This document shows, one piece after another, positions 32,470-41,693 of a stretch of 64,000 nucleotides of DNA. Each line of letters opens with the position of its first letter. The stretch's first letter is position 1. Made by a program: the position numbers and the translations under genes. This DNA is from AG25 sp035604455 (lineage in GTDB: Bacteria; Gemmatimonadota; Gemmatimonadetes; Gemmatimonadales; GWC2-71-9): the NCBI GenBank assembly GCA_035604455.1, contig DATNIM010000158.1, forward strand, positions 1 through 64,000, written 5' to 3'. The notes beneath the pieces were generated by a model that saw nothing but the letters and a program-made list of their open reading frames with translations, had not been told where the DNA came from and made no database searches.

Positions 32470-35163
32470 ATGCGCTTACACAGCTCGCGATCGCGAATGG
32501 TGTGGTGTCTTCTTGTCTCGGTCTTCGTCGGCCTTCCGCTTGCGGGCCAACAGACGGATACCGTCCGGCGCGACTCGCTCGCGCGCTTCCTTGGGGCGTT
32601 CCCCTTCCGGAATCTGGGGCCCGCCGCCTACAGTGGCCGGGTCACGGCGATCGCCGTCGCGGGGCCGCCCGGTCCCGCGCCGAAGACCTTCTATGTGGGT
32701 GCCGCCGGGGGCGGCGTCTGGAAAACGGCAAACGGCGGAATGACGTGGCAGTCGGTCTCCGCGGGCTTTGGCGTGCAGACGATCGGCGACGTGGCCGTGG
32801 CGCCATCCGATCCGCAGATCGTCTGGGTAGGCACCGGAGAGCGGAACAGTCTCCGGTCCCAGTGGTGGGGCGACGGCGTATACCGCTCGACCGACGGCGG
32901 CAAGACCTGGTCGAACATGGGTCTCGGCGCCACCCGCTCGATCGGCCGCATCGTCATCCATCCGCGCAATCCCGACATCGTCTACGTCGCGGTACTCGGG
33001 CATCTGTGGGGGCCGAACCCCGAGCGCGGCATCTATCAGACGACCGACGGCGGCAAGACGTGGCGCAACCTGCTGTTCGTCGACGACACCACGGGCTTCG
33101 TCGATCTCGTCATGGATCCCAAGAACCCGGCCATCCTCTACGCCGCCGCGTGGCACCGGCTGCGCTGGGGAGGCTCGCACATGCAGGGGGTCGGCGCGGG
33201 GAGCGGGATCTACAAGACGACCGATGGAGGCGCCACGTGGACCCGCCTCACCGATCCCAAGCTCTCGAACGGCCTGCCCGCCGCCAACATGGGCCGCATC
33301 GGCCTGGCCATCTCGGCCCAAGATCCGCGCGTGGTCTATGCCATGATCCAGGTCGATCAGGGAATCACCGATCCCCTCGCGGGGCGCTATGGCGGCGTCT
33401 TCCGCTCGAACGACGCGGGGGCGTCCTGGACGCAGGTGAACGACCTCCAGGCGGTCCCGCACTATTACTACGACGAGATCCGCGTCGACCCCACGAACTC
33501 AGAGCACGTGTTCGTGGCCGCGTCCCCGCTCCTCGAAAGCAAGGACGGCGCGAAGACGTTCGCGCCCGACTCGCTCCCCCGCGTACACGTCGACAATCAC
33601 GCGTTGTGGATCAATCCGGCGGATCCCGCCGAACTCGTGCTCGGCAACGACGGCGGCGTCTACATCACCCGCGACAGCGCGCGGGCCTGGGAGCACATGG
33701 CGCTCCCCGTGGGGCAGTTCTACAGCGTGATCGTCGATAGCTCGGTGGCGCCCTACCAGGTGTGCGGCGGCCTTCAGGACAACGGGATCTGGTGCGGTCC
33801 GAGCCGCACCCGTGACACCCTAGGCATCACCGATGCCGACTGGTATCCCGTGAACGGTGGCGACGGTATGTGGGTGCAGATCCCGCCGCACGACCCGTAT
33901 ACGATCTACTCGGGATGGCAGTACGGGCACCTCTCGCGCATGGACCTGCGGACCTGGAAACGCGACGACATCACGCCGATGGCCTTGGATGCGGGGCGCG
34001 ACTCAGGCTACCCCTTCACCTGGGGGTGGACGACGCCACTGCTCTTGTCGAGTCATGATCCGACCGTCCTCTACGCTGGTGCGAACCATCTGATCCGGCT
34101 GACGCACGGGGGGGACGACTGGGAGGTGCTCGGTCCCGACATGACGCGGGCCGACCGCGAGCACCCGGCGCCCGAGGCGGGGCACACGTCCTACCACGCG
34201 ATCTTCGCGATCGCCGAAAGCCCCGACTCGGCGGGCGTCCTGTGGACCGGCAGCGACGACGGCCTGCTGTGGCTCACGCGGGACGGCGGCAAGACGTGGG
34301 CGAACCTCACTGCAAGGTTCCCGTCCGAGGCCCCCAAGTCGTGCGTCGTGGCCGCGATCGCGGCGTCGCGCCACCTGGTGAGCCGTGCCTGGGTGGTCCT
34401 CGACTGCCACACGCTGGATGACTACCGCCCCTTCGTCTACCGGACCGAGGACTTCGGCCAAACGTGGACCGCGCGGACCACGGGTCTCGCGCCGGACGGC
34501 GGCAGCCTGTCGATCTTAGAGGATCCGGTGAACCCCCGGGTCGCGTGGCTCGGCACGGCGACCGGGTTGTACGCCACAGTCGATGGCGGCGACCATTGGC
34601 GCCGCTTCGGCAAGGACCTGCCACCGGCGCCCGTCGAAGCCATCGCGATGTCCTACGCGACCCGTGAGCTCGCGCTGGCGACGCACGGGCGAGGTCTCTG
34701 GGTGGCCCCCGTTGGGCCGATCGAAGAGGCGTCCGATACGCTGTTCACCGAGAACGCTCACCTTTTCGCGGTGCCAGCCGCCTTCCAGTATCGTCGGAGC
34801 GACACCTATCCTGATTTCGGCACGCGGCCGTTCATCGCTCCGAATCCCCCGAAGGGCGCCGTCGTGAGCTACTACCTGCGCGAGGCACAGGCCGACGCTG
34901 TGAAGCTCGTCATCACCACTGCCGCGGGCGACACGGTGAAGCAGCTCACGGGGCCAGGGTACGCGGGGCTCCAGTCGGTGACGTGGGACCTCTCACGCGA
35001 CCGGCCGCGGCCCCGGGAAAAGGGCGGACCCACGGATCCTGCGGACTTAAAGCAAGCCCTGCCGGGCGCCTACGTCGTGCACCTGCGCGTGGGCACGCGC
35101 GTGCTCGAGCGCCCGATCACGGTGGTCGAGTGGCCGAGCGACCGCCTGGGGCGGGTGCGCTGA
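32470..35163 (+). CDS. Secreted VPS10/sortilin-type beta-propeller protein
   Basis: The 897-residue protein has an N-terminal signal peptide (hydrophobic core VWCLLVSVFVGLPL, then GQQ). Many Asp-box repeats follow (STDGGKTW, TTDGGKTW, TTDGGATW, SKDGAKTF) that form a sortilin-like ten-bladed propeller over residues 60-760. The last 130 residues look like a beta-sandwich. Such proteins are often labelled glycosyl hydrolase, but no catalytic signature is visible. A role in extracellular binding or sorting is inference. It is paralogous to the protein at 50861 and transcribed away from ilvD. Confidence 0.8.
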   Translation: MRLHSSRSRMVWCLLVSVFVGLPLAGQQTDTVRRDSLARFLGAFPFRNLGPAAYSGRVTAIAVAGPPGPAPKTFYVGAAGGGVWKTANGGMTWQSVSAGFGVQTIGDVAVAPSDPQIVWVGTGERNSLRSQWWGDGVYRSTDGGKTWSNMGLGATRSIGRIVIHPRNPDIVYVAVLGHLWGPNPERGIYQTTDGGKTWRNLLFVDDTTGFVDLVMDPKNPAILYAAAWHRLRWGGSHMQGVGAGSGIYKTTDGGATWTRLTDPKLSNGLPAANMGRIGLAISAQDPRVVYAMIQVDQGITDPLAGRYGGVFRSNDAGASWTQVNDLQAVPHYYYDEIRVDPTNSEHVFVAASPLLESKDGAKTFAPDSLPRVHVDNHALWINPADPAELVLGNDGGVYITRDSARAWEHMALPVGQFYSVIVDSSVAPYQVCGGLQDNGIWCGPSRTRDTLGITDADWYPVNGGDGMWVQIPPHDPYTIYSGWQYGHLSRMDLRTWKRDDITPMALDAGRDSGYPFTWGWTTPLLLSSHDPTVLYAGANHLIRLTHGGDDWEVLGPDMTRADREHPAPEAGHTSYHAIFAIAESPDSAGVLWTGSDDGLLWLTRDGGKTWANLTARFPSEAPKSCVVAAIAASRHLVSRAWVVLDCHTLDDYRPFVYRTEDFGQTWTARTTGLAPDGGSLSILEDPVNPRVAWLGTATGLYATVDGGDHWRRFGKDLPPAPVEAIAMSYATRELALATHGRGLWVAPVGPIEEASDTLFTENAHLFAVPAAFQYRRSDTYPDFGTRPFIAPNPPKGAVVSYYLREAQADAVKLVITTAAGDTVKQLTGPGYAGLQSVTWDLSRDRPRPREKGGPTDPADLKQALPGAYVVHLRVGTRVLERPITVVEWPSDRLGRVR

Positions 35164-35182
35164 GGCCGCATTGAAGAAGGAA

Positions 35183-35216
35183 GGGCTCCCCGCTCCCAAC
35201 AGGGACCGGGGAGCCC
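35183..35216. terminator. Bidirectional transcript-end hairpin
   Basis: GGGCTCCCCG (35183-35192) and CGGGGAGCCC (35207-35216) form a perfect 10-base stem with a 14-base loop. It lies in the 83-base gap between two convergent genes. No U-run follows on either strand, so it may work as a weak or Rho-assisted terminator or a 3' end stabiliser. Confidence 0.5.
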
Positions 35217-35246
35217 TGGGTTCAGCTCTGGGTGGAACCCTCGGGT

Positions 35247-36134
35247 TCAGCCCTGGACGAGGATCAGGAACTTCGAGCCCGACCAGAACCTGTCAGGATT
35301 GCCGATCCGTAGCGTCCCGCTCACCCGGTTGTCCGACACCGGCGTCGCCAGGCCGTCCACGTCTTGGAGCGACGCGATCCGGTAGGTGCGATCTGACGAC
35401 AAGGGGATCTCCGTCACTTCGCGCTTGTTGATCGCCGTGAAGTCCTTGGGGTCGAGCGCACGCGAGGGGACGAGCGTGGCGCCGACCTTGGCGAACAGGA
35501 GCGGGAACCGGCTGCCGCCCACCTCGCGGATGATGCCGCGGCGCACCAGGTCGGCTTTCGTCCCGACGATATAGTACACCGTGTTGTTCTGGAGCTTGAG
35601 CATCCTCGTGGTATCGGTCAGGGCCCCATTCGCCGAGAGGAGCTGCCCGTTCTCGGCCGTGAGCGAATCGAGGCGCGCCGACATGGCGGCGAGCGTCACC
35701 TTCTCCTGACTGATCACGCTGTCATAGTTTGCGACGGTCGCCTCGAGCGTGTGCCGCAGGCTGTCCGAGAGGGAGGTGAGCGAGGCGATCTTCTGCTCGC
35801 TCTCGTGCAGCTTGTGCTCGGCCTCGTTGACCCGGGCCGTGACGTAGCTGATTTCCTGCACCATGCTGTCTCGCGACGCGCCCAAGGGGGATTCCGCGGT
35901 TGTCTTCACCTTGCCGCGCGGAATGTGCACGTGCGCGAGCGCAGAACTGATCTCGCTCATCATGCGGTCGTTCTGCGCCACATCGGAAAGCAGGCGATCG
36001 CGTTCGGTGGCCGCTTTCGTCAGTTCGGCCAGCTTCGCCTTCGTGGCGGCGTCCGGGCCCTGCTGGCATGCTGCGGCGGTGAGGAGGAGAGCCATGCTCA
36101 CGCCTGCGAGAACAACGCGGTGGTTTCTGACCAT
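35247..36134 (-). CDS. Coiled-coil lipoprotein of unknown function
   Basis: The 295-residue protein starts with a lipoprotein signal ending LLLTAAACQQ, with the lipidated Cys near residue 23. Residues 30-165 are charged, heptad-rich sequence (repeated SLxDSLxxxxE patterns) predicted as coiled coil. The last 120 residues form a beta-rich domain (VYYIVGTKADLVRRGIIREV, GTLRIGNPDRFWSGSKFLIL). I do not recognise a named family. An outer-membrane-linked periplasmic protein is likely. Confidence 0.7.
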   Translation of the reverse strand: MVRNHRVVLAGVSMALLLTAAACQQGPDAATKAKLAELTKAATERDRLLSDVAQNDRMMSEISSALAHVHIPRGKVKTTAESPLGASRDSMVQEISYVTARVNEAEHKLHESEQKIASLTSLSDSLRHTLEATVANYDSVISQEKVTLAAMSARLDSLTAENGQLLSANGALTDTTRMLKLQNNTVYYIVGTKADLVRRGIIREVGGSRFPLLFAKVGATLVPSRALDPKDFTAINKREVTEIPLSSDRTYRIASLQDVDGLATPVSDNRVSGTLRIGNPDRFWSGSKFLILVQG

Positions 36135-36287
36135 GTCGACTAACTCCCGGGCTCTTGGGCCCCAATGCGTTGGAACGTTTCGACAGCTTCGGTCGCGATT
36201 ACTTGCACGCGCCGCCGGAATCCTACCCGACCTCCTGCCGACCGGGCGTGACAGCTGTCACAGAAGTTCGTGGCCACGCGCCGCCGC

Positions 36288-36878
36288 TCAGGATGCTCGG
36301 GCTCGGGCGGCACGCCGACCCACCTGGCGATATCGAAAGCAGTCCATCAAGTGGTCGTTAATGAGACCCGCTGCTTGCATGTATGCGTAACAGATGGTCG
36401 ATCCCACAAACGTAAATCCCTGTGCCTTCAGGGCTTGGCTTAGGCGGTCGGAGATTGGCGACCGGGGCGGAACCTGGCCCGTGCGTTTCCAGGCGTTGCG
36501 CTGTGGGACGCCGTCCACAAAGCCCCACACGAACGAATCGAACGACCCCTCACGTTCGACCAAGTCGAGAAACGCCCGAGCGTTCGTGACCGCAGCCGCC
36601 ACCTTCTGGCGGTTGCGGATGATGCCGGGGTCCTTCAAGAGCCGGGCGAGCTTTGGCGCGCGATAGCGCGCGATTTTCTCCGGGTCGAAGTCGTCGAAGG
36701 CCGCCCGGAAGGACTCGCGCTTGTTCAGGACGATCGCCCACGACAAGCCGGCCTGAAACGCATCGAGCACGAGGAACTCGAAGTGCGTGCGGTCGCGGTG
36801 CACGGGCACGCCCCACTCACGGTCGTGGTAGGCGATCATGAGAGGGGAGGAGCCGACCCACCCGCAGCGGGTGGTCAC
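36288..36878 (-). CDS. tag: DNA-3-methyladenine glycosylase I
   Basis: This base-excision glycosylase removes 3-methyladenine. The 196-residue protein begins with TTRCGWVGSSPLMIAYHDRE, the conserved RCxW...YHDxEWG motif with zinc-ligand Cys and His. It has FEFLVLDAFQAGLSW near residue 33 with the catalytic Glu, and ends with INDHLMDCFRY supplying further zinc ligands. The GTG start overlaps the htrA stop (GTGA), which suggests an htrA-tag transcript. Confidence 0.93.
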   Translation of the reverse strand: MTTRCGWVGSSPLMIAYHDREWGVPVHRDRTHFEFLVLDAFQAGLSWAIVLNKRESFRAAFDDFDPEKIARYRAPKLARLLKDPGIIRNRQKVAAAVTNARAFLDLVEREGSFDSFVWGFVDGVPQRNAWKRTGQVPPRSPISDRLSQALKAQGFTFVGSTICYAYMQAAGLINDHLMDCFRYRQVGRRAARARAS

Positions 36879-38329
36879 TGCACGTAGAAGGTCGTGCGGC
36901 CGATCATCCCGCGTCGCTCGAACCAGACCGTGACGGCGCTGTGCCCCGCTGTCGCGGCGAACGTGCGCTTCAGTTCGGCTGCCGTCATGATCTGCGTGCG
37001 GTTGATCTGGAAGATCACGTCTCCCGTCTGGAGACCGGTCGCCTGGCCGGCGTCGCTCCCAAGCTCGTAGATCAACGCGCCGTGCTCGGCCTTGATCCCG
37101 CGCTCTTGGCGGACGGCTGCGGTGACGGTGATAACCTTCATGTCGCCGAGCACCGCCACTTTCTCGGCGCTCGAGGTCGGCAGGTCCACCAGTGCGACGC
37201 GGGCGGTCGCGGTACGCCCGTCGCGGCGGTAGCTGATCGTGAGCGTGTCGCCGGGACTCGTGTCGAGCAGCAGGCTTTCCCAGTCGAGGAAGGTCCGAAG
37301 CGACCGCCCGCGGCCAGAGAGGAGCACGTCGTCGGCTGCGAGGCCAGCGTCCGCGGCTGGCCCGCCCGCCGCGACCGCCGTCACCCGCAGGCCCCCCGAC
37401 CGCTTCCAGTCGCGTAAGTCCTGGGCGCCCACGACGTCCAAGCCGGCCCACGGGCGGCGCACGTGGGCGTAGCGCCGCAATTCCGCGGCCACGCGCACGG
37501 CGCGCTCGATGGGGATCGCGAACCCGACGCCGACCGAGCCGCCCGATGGCGTGAAAATGGAGCTGTTCACGCCCACGACCTCACCGGCGAGGTTGACGAG
37601 GGGGCCGCCCGAGTTGCCGGGATTGATGGCGGCGTCGGTTTGAATCATGTCCACGTAGACCCCGGGCTGGTCGCCCGACGGCATGAGGTTCCGGCCCACG
37701 GCGCTCACCACGCCCGAGGTCACGGAGGGCTCAGTGTTGCCGAGTAGATAGGCGAACGGATTGCCAATGGCCACGAGGCCCTCGCCGACGAGCAGGTCCG
37801 TGCTGCGGCCCAGTGGTGCCGTCGGCAGGTTCGTGGCCGCGATCTTGAGCACGGCGATGTCGCTCGAGGGGTCCTCGCCGAGCACCGTCGCGGGGTAATC
37901 CGTGCCGTCTCGGGTGGAGACGACGATTTGCTCCGCTCCGTTCGTCACGTGCTGGTTCGTGATGACGAGACCGTCCGCCGAGATGATGAACCCCGACCCG
38001 TACGCCTCGACCTCGTGCTCGTAGCCGGGCGGCATGAAAAACTGCGCAAACGGGTCTTCGGGTGTTTCCCGCTCTCGCTTGAGCACGTTCACACTCACCA
38101 CTGACGGCGCGACTCGGGCCGCGGCATCGACCACGGGGGAGTGGCGAATTCGGCCGTGCGCTCGTCGGGCTGCGCTGTCCTGCAGATCGGCTGGCGGGGC
38201 GACGTCCGGCGCTTGCGCCGGGACCCTGCTCACGGTGACGATCGCGAGCGCGAGTCCGAGCAGGGGACCGTGCAGTCGCGGCGTGCAGCAGGTGGGTGAC
38301 ACGAAACGGGTCCGGGAGGCTGGGGTCAT
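36875..38329 (-). CDS. HtrA/DegP-type periplasmic serine protease
   Basis: The 484-residue protein has a signal peptide (core LLGLALAIVTV, then VPAQA). The trypsin-like domain has the catalytic His in VITNQHVTNGAE, Asp in SSDIAVLKI and Ser in INPGNSGGPLVNL. Two PDZ domains follow (about residues 300-395 and 400-480). It should act as a protein quality protease or chaperone in the cell envelope. The start at 38329 was chosen to place the signal peptide near the N-terminus; the ribosome site there is weak. It is divergent from efp. Confidence 0.9.
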   Translation of the reverse strand: MTPASRTRFVSPTCCTPRLHGPLLGLALAIVTVSRVPAQAPDVAPPADLQDSAARRAHGRIRHSPVVDAAARVAPSVVSVNVLKRERETPEDPFAQFFMPPGYEHEVEAYGSGFIISADGLVITNQHVTNGAEQIVVSTRDGTDYPATVLGEDPSSDIAVLKIAATNLPTAPLGRSTDLLVGEGLVAIGNPFAYLLGNTEPSVTSGVVSAVGRNLMPSGDQPGVYVDMIQTDAAINPGNSGGPLVNLAGEVVGVNSSIFTPSGGSVGVGFAIPIERAVRVAAELRRYAHVRRPWAGLDVVGAQDLRDWKRSGGLRVTAVAAGGPAADAGLAADDVLLSGRGRSLRTFLDWESLLLDTSPGDTLTISYRRDGRTATARVALVDLPTSSAEKVAVLGDMKVITVTAAVRQERGIKAEHGALIYELGSDAGQATGLQTGDVIFQINRTQIMTAAELKRTFAATAGHSAVTVWFERRGMIGRTTFYVQ

Positions 38330-38384
38330 GGGACGAGCCGAGCGAATCGTGCCCGGGCGTCCCGTCCGAGTCAAGCCGCGCGCC

Positions 38385-38413
38385 TTTGTTGCCCTGGTCC
38401 CGCTGGTTATCTT
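38385..38413 (+). promoter_or_regulatory. Possible efp promoter giving a leaderless mRNA
   Basis: TTTGTT (38385-38390), a 17-base spacer and TATCTT (38408-38413) would start transcription near 38420, three or four bases before the efp ATG. No ribosome site precedes that ATG, which fits leaderless translation. The -35 match is only moderate. Confidence 0.35.
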
Positions 38414-38423
38414 CCCGCCCGCT

Positions 38424-38981
38424 ATGAAAGCCACCGACGTTCGGCGCGGGCACGTGGTCGTGATCGACGGCCAGCCGTCTCGCGTGATGGAGTTCACGCA
38501 CCGGACTCCCGGGAACCTGCGCGCCTTCGTGCAGCTCCGGCTGCGGAACCTGGTCACGGGAAACACGTTCGACACCCGTGTGAGTGCTACGGATTTCCTG
38601 GACGAAGCCCGCGTGGATACCCGGGAATTCCAGGTGCTCTACCGCGACGCGGCAGGCGTCAACGTCATGGACACACAGACCTACGAGCAACACACGTTGT
38701 CGGACGACACGGTCGCCGAAGCGGGCCCCTGGCTCCAGCCGGAAATGCTGATCCAGGTCGAATGGCTCGACGGTCGGCCGATCGCGATCAAGCTCCCGTC
38801 CGTGACCGAACTGGAGGTTGTGGAGACGTCCCCCGTCATGCGGACGGCCACGAAAACCTCGAGCACCAAGCCCGCCAAGCTCTCGAACGGCATGACGGTG
38901 CAGGTCCCCGACTTTGTCGCGGAGGGAGAAAGGGTCCGCGTCGATCCGCGCGAGGGCGTTTACCTCGAGCGAGCGAAGTAG
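38424..38981 (+). CDS. efp: Translation elongation factor P
   Basis: It rescues ribosomes stalled on proline runs. The 185-residue length and three beta-barrel domains are standard, with KLSNGMTVQVPDFVAEGERV and VDPREGVYLERAK at the C-terminus. The domain I tip reads THRTPGNLRAFV, so residue 31 is Asn where E. coli has the modified Lys34. An Arg follows two positions later. This suggests an EF-P subtype without lysine modification, and I see no epmA or epmB genes here. No Shine-Dalgarno is visible before the ATG. Confidence 0.92.
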   Translation: MKATDVRRGHVVVIDGQPSRVMEFTHRTPGNLRAFVQLRLRNLVTGNTFDTRVSATDFLDEARVDTREFQVLYRDAAGVNVMDTQTYEQHTLSDDTVAEAGPWLQPEMLIQVEWLDGRPIAIKLPSVTELEVVETSPVMRTATKTSSTKPAKLSNGMTVQVPDFVAEGERVRVDPREGVYLERAK

Positions 38982-38982
38982 G

Positions 38983-40452
38983 CTAAAACAGCTCGAGCTG
39001 CACTCCGACGAGCCTTCGCATCCGGTCCAGTAGCTTCACCATCGCCCAGCTGTCCCGCTCACAGTAGGCCAGGAGCGCAGCCCGGAGATTCGCCGCCTCC
39101 TGCTCGCCGGGTGCCGCCCGCATCAGGCGGAGCAGTTCCACGCTCGCGGTTTCGCCATCGCCGATCTCCAGGTTGTCATACGATAGGCTCGGAACGAGCG
39201 CCGGCAGCACGCGCTTGATGCTGAAGCTGCCGCCGAAATCCGGGTGGTAGACGTGATTCCGCACGAGTGGGAGGAGGTCGACGAGCTTGCGCTCGATCGC
39301 GCGCAACTCGCTCGCGAGGTGCGGCACGGCGCGGGCGAGCTGGCGGACGCACTCGCGCTCGAAGCTCGCATAGTAGGCGACGATCGAGCGCGCCCGCGCG
39401 CACGCTTCGACGAGACGCTCGGCAAGGGCGGGGCGGGGGTCGCCCGGGCCCTCGGCGATCCACTCATGGTGCCGGAGGCCGCCGCGCCCCTCCACGTGGC
39501 AGCTGAATTGCGCCGGCACCATCTCCCACGGGCGACATCCATCCCACGCCGGAATGGCAAGGCTCACGGTCTCGAAATCGAGGAACGCGAGCGGGCTCTG
39601 AAACTCGGCGAGGGCGTTCGTCAACTCGGGCTCGACGACGATTTGGCCGCTCGTCACCGATTTCACCTGGCGCGCGTGAATGGCGCCGAGCTCGAGGTCT
39701 GTGGGGAGGTCGCGCAGTGTCTGATAGCCCTGCGCCTCGTAACTCATGACCTGCCGACGGGCGATGCGATAGAGCGTACTCACATGGTGCGCGGGAAGTC
39801 GCCAGCAGCGCGCGTAGAACGGGCACTCGTACGGGCGGCTGCAGTGGTCGCCGATCGCCACCTCGGGCAGTGGCCCGTCGAGCATCTCGAGCTGCCCGCG
39901 GAGCTCGCCGGGCACGTCGAGCAGCCTCGTCTCCACTTGGGCCGTGACGTCTTCCCGCACGAAGAGGTTCCCGAGGTCCGGAAACCGGCAGTCGGGATTC
40001 AGGTGCATGACCTCGGCCCGTTCGACGTGCAGCCCCGCGCGACGCGCGACGTAGACCTGTAGCGCCACGTCGGGTACGTGCTCTTCCTTCACCCGATTCG
40101 TGGCCTTGACCTCGATGATGCCAAACCCCCGTCCCGGGCCTCGTTGCTCGAGCACATCGACCAGCGCGTACGTCTCAGCGGCACGGAACGCGGCCTCGTA
40201 GATCGGATTCGCCGCGCGGGCCAGGGCTTCGCGGGTCGCGCTCACCTTCGCATCCAGCTGGTAGGGGGGGAGGTCGATGAGCTCCCCGCCGGGCACGTAC
40301 CCGCGGGCTACGGTTCCCACTTCGATTCCCTGGTCTATGCGGTGCCGAACGGGCGGTCCTAGGGCGAGCTCCGGCGCGTCGGGCTCGTGCACGCGCCACC
40401 ACAGCTGTTTGTGGCACTGCAGGCCTTGGACGAACTTCGACTTTGAGAGCAT
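38983..40452 (-). CDS. RecB-family nuclease with DUF2779 domain
   Basis: The 489-residue protein begins LSKSKFVQGLQCHKQLWW, the first Cys of a Cas4/RecB-like nuclease. An EVKA motif comes near residue 113, and further Cys in SRPYECPFYARCW can complete a 4Fe-4S site. The C-terminal DUF2779 region has a DEDD-like exonuclease pattern (FLDFETVSLAIP, YASFERECV, YCERDSWAMVKL). The family is uncharacterised and is probably involved in DNA or RNA processing. It converges on efp with one base between stops. Confidence 0.78.
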   Translation of the reverse strand: MLSKSKFVQGLQCHKQLWWRVHEPDAPELALGPPVRHRIDQGIEVGTVARGYVPGGELIDLPPYQLDAKVSATREALARAANPIYEAAFRAAETYALVDVLEQRGPGRGFGIIEVKATNRVKEEHVPDVALQVYVARRAGLHVERAEVMHLNPDCRFPDLGNLFVREDVTAQVETRLLDVPGELRGQLEMLDGPLPEVAIGDHCSRPYECPFYARCWRLPAHHVSTLYRIARRQVMSYEAQGYQTLRDLPTDLELGAIHARQVKSVTSGQIVVEPELTNALAEFQSPLAFLDFETVSLAIPAWDGCRPWEMVPAQFSCHVEGRGGLRHHEWIAEGPGDPRPALAERLVEACARARSIVAYYASFERECVRQLARAVPHLASELRAIERKLVDLLPLVRNHVYHPDFGGSFSIKRVLPALVPSLSYDNLEIGDGETASVELLRLMRAAPGEQEAANLRAALLAYCERDSWAMVKLLDRMRRLVGVQLELF

Positions 40453-40509
40453 GCGCCTAACAGTAACGTCGGGCGCGGGGCGTCACGCCTTAACCGAGTG
40501 GGCGGCGGC

Positions 40510-40923
40510 CTACGGCGTGATGTTGAAGGCCGAACTCGCGGCGGACGTGAGGGGTGAGCTCGTCGCGGTGAGCGTGTACCCGGTCCCGGCGGCGTTGATG
40601 CTCAGGTTGTTAAAGGTGGCCACGCCGGCGGTGGCGGCGACCGATGTCGTCCCGGCCAGGGTGCCGCTCGCGGGATTCGTCCCGATGGCGATGGTGACGA
40701 CCCCCGCGAACGTGGTGTCGACGAGGCCGCTCGAGGTCTCGGCTGAGACCTGGGGGGCGGGCGAGATCTTGATGCCGGCAGCCGCGCTGCTCGGCTCGAC
40801 GCTGAACACGAGTTTCGTGCTCCCCGAGCCGCTGGTCGAGATGCCGAGGATGCCCGTGCTCGAGTCACCCTCGCACCCGGCAAGGGCCGCCAGTACGGCG
40901 AGCCCCAAGGTGGCCATTCGCAT
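40510..40923 (-). CDS. Ig-like-domain lipoprotein
   Basis: The 137-residue protein has a lipobox (VLAALAGCEG) and a low-complexity Gly/Ser linker. A single bacterial Ig-like repeat follows (VFSVEPSSAAAGIKISPAP through TLTATSSPLTSAAS). Such domains are usually repeated in adhesins; here there is one copy, so the protein is minimal. The ATG at 40923 has AAAGGA at a good spacing. Function unknown, location probably outer membrane or periplasm. Confidence 0.7.
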   Translation of the reverse strand: MRMATLGLAVLAALAGCEGDSSTGILGISTSGSGSTKLVFSVEPSSAAAGIKISPAPQVSAETSSGLVDTTFAGVVTIAIGTNPASGTLAGTTSVAATAGVATFNNLSINAAGTGYTLTATSSPLTSAASSAFNITP

Positions 40924-40974
40924 ACGTCGTCCTTTCACTTGCCGCGTTTCAGCGGCGGAGGTCACATTACCGCG

Positions 40975-41676
40975 GTGCGCGTGCTCGTTGGCACCTCTGG
41001 CTACAACTACCCCGAGTGGAAGGGCCCCTTCTACCCACCCAAGCTGGCGGCCGCGAAGATGCTCCCGTACTACGCGGCGCGGCTCCCCACGGTTGAGATC
41101 AATTACACGTTCTACCGCATGCCGAACGCGAAGACCATCGCGGCCTGGAGCGAGGTGACGCCGCCGGACTTCACGTTCGTGCTGAAGGCGCCCAAGCGCA
41201 TCACCCACGAGCTCCGGCTGCAGTATGCCGAGAAGCCCCTTGCCTACTTCTGCGACACGGCCCTGGGTTTGGGCCTGAAGCTCGGGCCGCTCCTCTTTCA
41301 GCTGCCTCCCAACTTCAAGAAGGCCCCTGAGCGACTGCGCGACCTCTTGCCGCTCGTCCCCCCCGGCCTGCGCTGCGCGTTCGAGTTTCGACACGCCTCG
41401 TGGTTCGCCGACGACATCTACGAGCTTCTCCGGGAGCGCAATGCCGCCTTGTGCATCGCGGATACGGAGGACGCCACGACGCCGATCGTGCAGACTGCGG
41501 ACTTCGGCTACTTCCGCTTGCGCGACGAAGGCTACTCGAAACGGGAGCTCGGCACGTGGGCGAAAACGGTTCGGGGTCTCGAGTCGGCCTGGCGGGACGC
41601 GTTCGTCCTCTTCAAACACGAAGACGCGGGGATCGGCCCGAAGCTCGCCCAGCAGTTCACCGAGCTGCTCGCCTGA
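40975..41676 (+). CDS. DUF72 family protein
   Basis: The 233-residue protein is a DUF72 (YecE-like) TIM-barrel, with RVLVGTSGYNYPEWKGPFYP at the N-terminus, EINYTFYRMPNAKTIAAW and FEFRHASWF near residue 130. The family has no settled activity. Start choice is uncertain: GTG at 40975 is 13 bases behind GGAGG, GTG 40981 is close, and TTG 40939 would add a 12-residue extension. It is divergent from the lipoprotein gene. Confidence 0.82.
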   Translation: MRVLVGTSGYNYPEWKGPFYPPKLAAAKMLPYYAARLPTVEINYTFYRMPNAKTIAAWSEVTPPDFTFVLKAPKRITHELRLQYAEKPLAYFCDTALGLGLKLGPLLFQLPPNFKKAPERLRDLLPLVPPGLRCAFEFRHASWFADDIYELLRERNAALCIADTEDATTPIVQTADFGYFRLRDEGYSKRELGTWAKTVRGLESAWRDAFVLFKHEDAGIGPKLAQQFTELLA

Positions 41677-41693
41677 CGCGAGGCTCCTCCTGT

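Noticed and set aside
36155..36361. 68-codon frame between the coiled-coil lipoprotein and tag genes
   Set aside because: It overlaps the end of tag in antisense, has no ribosome site and no recognisable composition.
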